Of a stretch of 64,000 bases of DNA, positions 60,934 to 64,000 are shown piece by piece. The first letter of the stretch is position 1. The number at the start of each line of letters is the position of its first letter. The position numbers were made by a program, and so were the translations under genes. The notes under the pieces are model-generated. The model had not been told where the DNA came from, did no database searches, and saw only the letters and a list, made by a program, of their open reading frames with translations. Origin of the DNA: CAYYWP01 sp050176585 (GTDB lineage: Bacteria; Desulfobacterota; Binatia; HRBIN30; CADEER01); contig JBFXHX010000004.1 in the NCBI GenBank assembly GCA_050176585.1, forward strand, positions 62,001 through 126,000, read 5' to 3'.

Positions 60934-63180
60934 CTAGAAGTACAGCTTGAATCCGCCGTAGTAGTTGCGCTGGTACGCCGGCTGGATGCCGTCGCTGCGG
61001 ATACGGGCGTAGTAGTTCTCGTTGAACACGTTGTTCACGCCGGCATACAGCGCCACGGTCTCGCCCCACACGTTCGCTTCCATCGTGAGATCCCACACGT
61101 TGTAAGCGGGGATGAAGAAGTCCTGGGTATTGTTGTCGTTCCCGTACTGGTTCGCCACCGCCGTCGTCAGCAAGCTGGCCTTCACCACGTCGGGGAGGAG
61201 GTACTGGAAGCCGGCCCGCACGATGTAGTCGGGCGCGTACGCCGGAGTCTTGCCGTCGAAGGGCCCGGCGACGAACTCGGCATCCAGCAGCAGCAGGCTC
61301 CCGAACAGCGAGAGGTCGCCGTACTGCGCGGCCAGCGCGGAGCGGTTCAAGTAATCGTACAGGTGGAGCGAGCCGACCTCGGTGGCGACCTCCCAGCCGT
61401 AGTGGCGCGCTCTGCCGACGTTGCGGACCTCGCTGATGCCGCTGGGCAGCTGCACGGTACCGATTTGATTGTCGAACTCGAGATAGAACAGGCTCGTGTC
61501 CCAGTAGACCCACGGCATCGGATTGCCGCGGAAGCCGATCTCGTACTGATACGACATGCTCGGACTGAGGTCCCCGGCGACGATCAGCGTCGGGCTCGTG
61601 GCAACGGCCTCGGAGTACAACTGCGGGCGGTAGGCGGACGAGATGTTCGCGTAGGTCTCGATGGTCGGCACTAGGGTATACACGGCGCCGATGCCGAACA
61701 GCGGCTGGAAATCGTAATTGCTCTCGTCCGCCAGCGGCACGCCCCGCCGCTGTTTGTCGACGTTGACCGTCTCCGTGACCGCCTCTGCGTAGTTCTCGAG
61801 GCGTAGGGCTGGGATGAACTGGAAATCGCCCCACACGAAGCGGTTCTCCGCGAAGATGGCGCCGTAGTTGGTCTGGCGGAAGCTCTCGTTCCGCACCTGA
61901 CCGTCGCGCGCATCGGGCGCCGCCCCCAGTTTCTCCGTGCGCGGCGCATCACTGTAGTAATACTCGATCCCGGCGGTCAGCGTGTGAGGCTGGTTCCACA
62001 ACGACCAGTCGTGACGCACGCGGGTATCGAGCCCGAAGCTGTTGAATCGCGCCTGCTCGATCTGGTTCGTTTGGGCCGCGGGGCCGCTCGGCAGCGTGCC
62101 GAACCCGCCGCCGCGTTGGCGGTAGAAGCTGCGCGTGTAGCGGCCGCCCCAGGTGGCAGCGCGGACGAGGGTATCGTTGGAGAGATCGCTCTCGAAAATT
62201 CCCCAGCCGATGTAGCGCTCGAGCGCGAACTCGTCGAAGAAGCGCGAGGTCGCGTTGCGGTCGACCTGGTACAGCACCGCGTTCGGCGCCTCGGTGAGAC
62301 GCAGGCCACCCGGCTCGCCGTGGCTGTCGTTGTACCCGTCGAAGGCGACCAGGAGGCGGTTGGCGTCGTTCAGCGCGTAAGTCAACTTGGCGCTGCCCGA
62401 GTAGATGCTGAAATCGCTGTTCGCTTCGCGAAAGCCGTCGCCCTGCTTCTGGTAGTAATAGACGTAGTAGCCGAGCGGGTCGACGGTGCCGGACGCCGCG
62501 TTGTACGTCGAGTAGAAGTTGTCGCTGCCGAAGGTCTGATTCGAATAGAGGGAGAACTTGCGGTACGGGTTCGGTTTCTTGGTGATGAAATTGAGCGCGC
62601 CACCTGGCTGCGGACCATAGAGCAGCGCGGCGCCACCGTGGATGAACTCGATGTTCTCGACCGAGTCGATCGGCGGCAGGTAATAGCTTTCCGGGTACCC
62701 GAACATGTCGGCCGCGATCGGGATGCCGTCCTTCAAAACCAGCGTAAACTGTGTGCGGTGGGGATCGAGGCCGCGGTAGCCGATGCTCACCAGGGGCGTC
62801 GCATCCTCGGAGAGGTTCAGCCCTGGGACGCGCGACAGCACCTGGCGGTAGTTGTCGTTGACGATCTGCGGCAGCTCTTCGGGATCGATCACGGTGGTCT
62901 TCTTCCCCGAGAAGATCTCCGGCCCCTTCACATCGGGAAGGAAGCGCGGGATGTCCTCCTCGCGCTCGCCGACCACCTGCTGTTCCTCGAGTCGGACCGT
63001 CTCCGCCTCGCGCTCCTTCTGCGCGGCTGGTGTTTTCCCCCGCGGCGCCGCGTCCGCCGGGTCTTGGGCACCAGTTGGCGAGCAGAGGAGGAGCACGGCG
63101 AACGCAACCGCGATCGCGAGCAATTGGTGCGGCGGCGCGTGGCATTGGCGCGCCGTCACGGCGCTGGTGGCGGTGTCCAT
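60934..63180 (-). CDS. TonB-dependent outer-membrane receptor (FecA-like)
   Basis: The 748-residue product starts at ATG 63180 behind GGAGAGGGG. A signal peptide (LLAIAVAFAVLLLCSPTGAQ) precedes a plug domain with VLSRVPGLNLSEDATPLVSI, YRGLDPHRTQFTLVLKDGIP, and NIEFIHGGAALLYGPQPGGA then LNFITKK. A 22-strand barrel follows, ending ARIRSDGIQPAYQRNYYGGF and a final Phe. The TonB box is not certain (ETVRLEEQQVVGE is near the right place). The plug is closest to Fe(III)-citrate/siderophore receptors of FecA type, but ligand assignment is tentative. A strong Fur-box-like sequence lies 42 bp upstream, and tonB is divergent. Confidence 0.9.
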   Translation of the reverse strand: MDTATSAVTARQCHAPPHQLLAIAVAFAVLLLCSPTGAQDPADAAPRGKTPAAQKEREAETVRLEEQQVVGEREEDIPRFLPDVKGPEIFSGKKTTVIDPEELPQIVNDNYRQVLSRVPGLNLSEDATPLVSIGYRGLDPHRTQFTLVLKDGIPIAADMFGYPESYYLPPIDSVENIEFIHGGAALLYGPQPGGALNFITKKPNPYRKFSLYSNQTFGSDNFYSTYNAASGTVDPLGYYVYYYQKQGDGFREANSDFSIYSGSAKLTYALNDANRLLVAFDGYNDSHGEPGGLRLTEAPNAVLYQVDRNATSRFFDEFALERYIGWGIFESDLSNDTLVRAATWGGRYTRSFYRQRGGGFGTLPSGPAAQTNQIEQARFNSFGLDTRVRHDWSLWNQPHTLTAGIEYYYSDAPRTEKLGAAPDARDGQVRNESFRQTNYGAIFAENRFVWGDFQFIPALRLENYAEAVTETVNVDKQRRGVPLADESNYDFQPLFGIGAVYTLVPTIETYANISSAYRPQLYSEAVATSPTLIVAGDLSPSMSYQYEIGFRGNPMPWVYWDTSLFYLEFDNQIGTVQLPSGISEVRNVGRARHYGWEVATEVGSLHLYDYLNRSALAAQYGDLSLFGSLLLLDAEFVAGPFDGKTPAYAPDYIVRAGFQYLLPDVVKASLLTTAVANQYGNDNNTQDFFIPAYNVWDLTMEANVWGETVALYAGVNNVFNENYYARIRSDGIQPAYQRNYYGGFKLYF

Positions 63181-63221
63181 TATCCGGCGTCCCCTCTCCA
63201 TCCCCCGAACCCGTTGAAATT

Positions 63222-63240
63222 GAAAATGAGTATCATAATC
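63222..63240 (-). promoter_or_regulatory. Fur-box-like operator of the receptor gene
   Basis: On the minus strand GATTATGATACTCATTTTC matches 16 of 19 positions of the consensus Fur box GATAATGATAATCATTATC. It lies 42-60 bp upstream of the receptor start, where iron-loaded Fur would block the promoter. Confidence 0.75.
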
Positions 63241-63576
63241 GACTGCTCGATCTATCTGCGCGCCGGGCGGCCTGTCAAGGCGCCGCGCTGACACGAAAAA
63301 CCCTCCGCGCGCACGCGGCCGCGCGGCACAGTGAAGCGGCAGCAGCGCGCACGCCGCCTGCGGACAGATGCATGCGAGCTCTCCATGCCTTCGGGTTGAA
63401 ACTGGCCGCAGCTGCTGGAGCCCACCGCGCGGACGGCTCCGAAACGGCGCTCGAGCTTGGCGCTCGCCGGAGCGGCGGGCCCGTACCCCTCCTCAGAAGC
63501 GGGAGGCGTTCGGAATGGACGCGGGCTGGCTGTTGCTGGCTTGACGTCTTTGCCACACTCACCTACAAAGCGTTGC
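63241..63576. other. Divergent region between receptor and tonB genes
   Basis: No gene is seen between the two Fur-box-like sites. Frames here are Arg/Ala-rich shadows. Promoters for both directions should lie at the edges. Confidence 0.4.
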
Positions 63577-63595
63577 GATCTTGAAATTCATTTTC
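63577..63595 (-). promoter_or_regulatory. Weaker Fur-box-like site before tonB
   Basis: The minus strand GAAAATGAATTTCAAGATC matches 13 of 19 consensus Fur-box positions. It sits 26-44 bp before the tonB start. Position and AT-richness in a GC-rich genome support a regulatory role, but the match is moderate. Confidence 0.4.
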
Positions 63596-63620
63596 ACTAT
63601 TTTTCAGACGTGACACCACA

Positions 63621-64000
63621 ATGGCTGAGGAAGCGGTGACCGGATCGTTTGGGCCGCCGGTCGCCGGCGCTCTGGCCGCGGCGGGGCCCGGAAGCCCGGC
63701 CCCGCCGCTCGCTTTGGGCATCGAGGCGCGCGGCGCGGGACTCGCCCTGCCGCTGGGCTTGACCCGCCGGGGGCTTGCGCAGGCGTGGGTGATCGCGCTG
63801 GCGGCACACGTCGCGATTGGGGCGCTCGCGCTGTCGGCATTGAGCGGGTCCGCACCCGATCCCGAGCCTCCGCCGATTCGAATGGTATTCGTCGAACCGC
63901 CGCCACCGCCGCCTGCCCCGGTCGGCATTCCGGGCGGCGAGGCGGTCGCGGCGCAAGCGCCGCCCGTCGTTCCCGCGCAACCGAAAGAGCCGCCGAAGAC
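63621..64000 (+). CDS. tonB: TonB energy-transducing protein, 3' end missing
   Basis: The frame is open from ATG 63621 to the window end (126 codons). About 50 residues precede a single membrane helix (LAQAWVIALAAHVAIGALAL). MVFVEPPPPPPAPVG follows, then a Pro/Ala/Lys-rich stretch (PAQPKEPPK), the periplasmic spanning segment of TonB. TonB transmits the proton motive force from ExbB/ExbD to outer-membrane receptors, and a receptor gene is divergent next door. The C-terminal receptor-contact domain lies beyond the edge. The longer than usual cytoplasmic N-terminus also occurs in some TonB variants. Confidence 0.8.
   Translation, partial: MAEEAVTGSFGPPVAGALAAAGPGSPAPPLALGIEARGAGLALPLGLTRRGLAQAWVIALAAHVAIGALALSALSGSAPDPEPPPIRMVFVEPPPPPPAPVGIPGGEAVAAQAPPVVPAQPKEPPK

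Overview
The window looks like a chromosomal segment of a high-GC, Gram-negative, uncultured-type bacterium. TonB, a TonB-dependent receptor, an RND pump, a porin-like cytochrome and MgtE indicate a diderm. F420/flavin luciferase-like oxidoreductases, a molybdenum hydroxylase, a Rieske oxygenase, an acetone carboxylase operon and Thr/Pro-stalked cohesin/dockerin-like exoproteins together resemble what is known from Binatota/deltaproteobacterial-type metagenome genomes. That placement is inference, not shown by a marker gene.

Layout. (1) 1-8 kb: two dockerin-tailed stalk proteins, an exported Hcp-like protein, an HD phosphohydrolase, an acetolactate decarboxylase and a 12-Cys copper-storage-like protein lie among decayed genes: an ADP-ribosylglycohydrolase with frame changes, deletion remnants of fumC and mqo, a histidine-kinase tail and a frameshifted DmeF-type cation exporter. 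The stretch ends at tRNA-Ser(UGA). (2) 8-16 kb: a Cyc2-like monoheme cytochrome-porin, an MFS/acyltransferase fusion bracketed by 8-bp-period repeats, a three-gene exported cytochrome cluster, and a DprE2/DprE1 pair. (3) 16-35 kb: DUF6502, DUF2934, a Coq4-like protein, a glycosyltransferase with an NCS2 permease, an alpha/beta hydrolase, a large cohesin-stalk-dockerin protein, a lysozyme-like protein, MgtE, CHAD, TerB-like, two ferritin-like diiron proteins, a GT-C-like membrane protein, and PNPOx and VOC proteins. (4) 35-47 kb: a molybdenum hydroxylase operon (FAD, 2Fe-2S, Mo subunits), a TetR-MFP-RND efflux operon with a double operator palindrome, a Rieske oxygenase and a luciferase-like oxidoreductase. 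(5) 47-61 kb: a B12-dependent acyl-CoA mutase (large and small subunits) with MmgE/PrpD, a second luciferase-like enzyme, a broken beta-propeller/dockerin gene, the acetone carboxylase beta-alpha-gamma operon and a third luciferase-like enzyme. (6) 61-64 kb: a Fur-box-controlled TonB receptor divergent from a tonB that runs off the end.

How the genes fit together. The catabolic part suggests ketone carboxylation, CoA-ester carbon-skeleton rearrangement and oxidative attack on small organic substrates. The exported cytochromes suggest periplasmic electron transfer. The most distinctive material is a family of exported proteins with cohesin-like heads, long Thr/Pro stalks and dockerin tails whose four cysteines have identical spacing at three loci, plus a dispersed family of 8-bp-period intergenic repeats.
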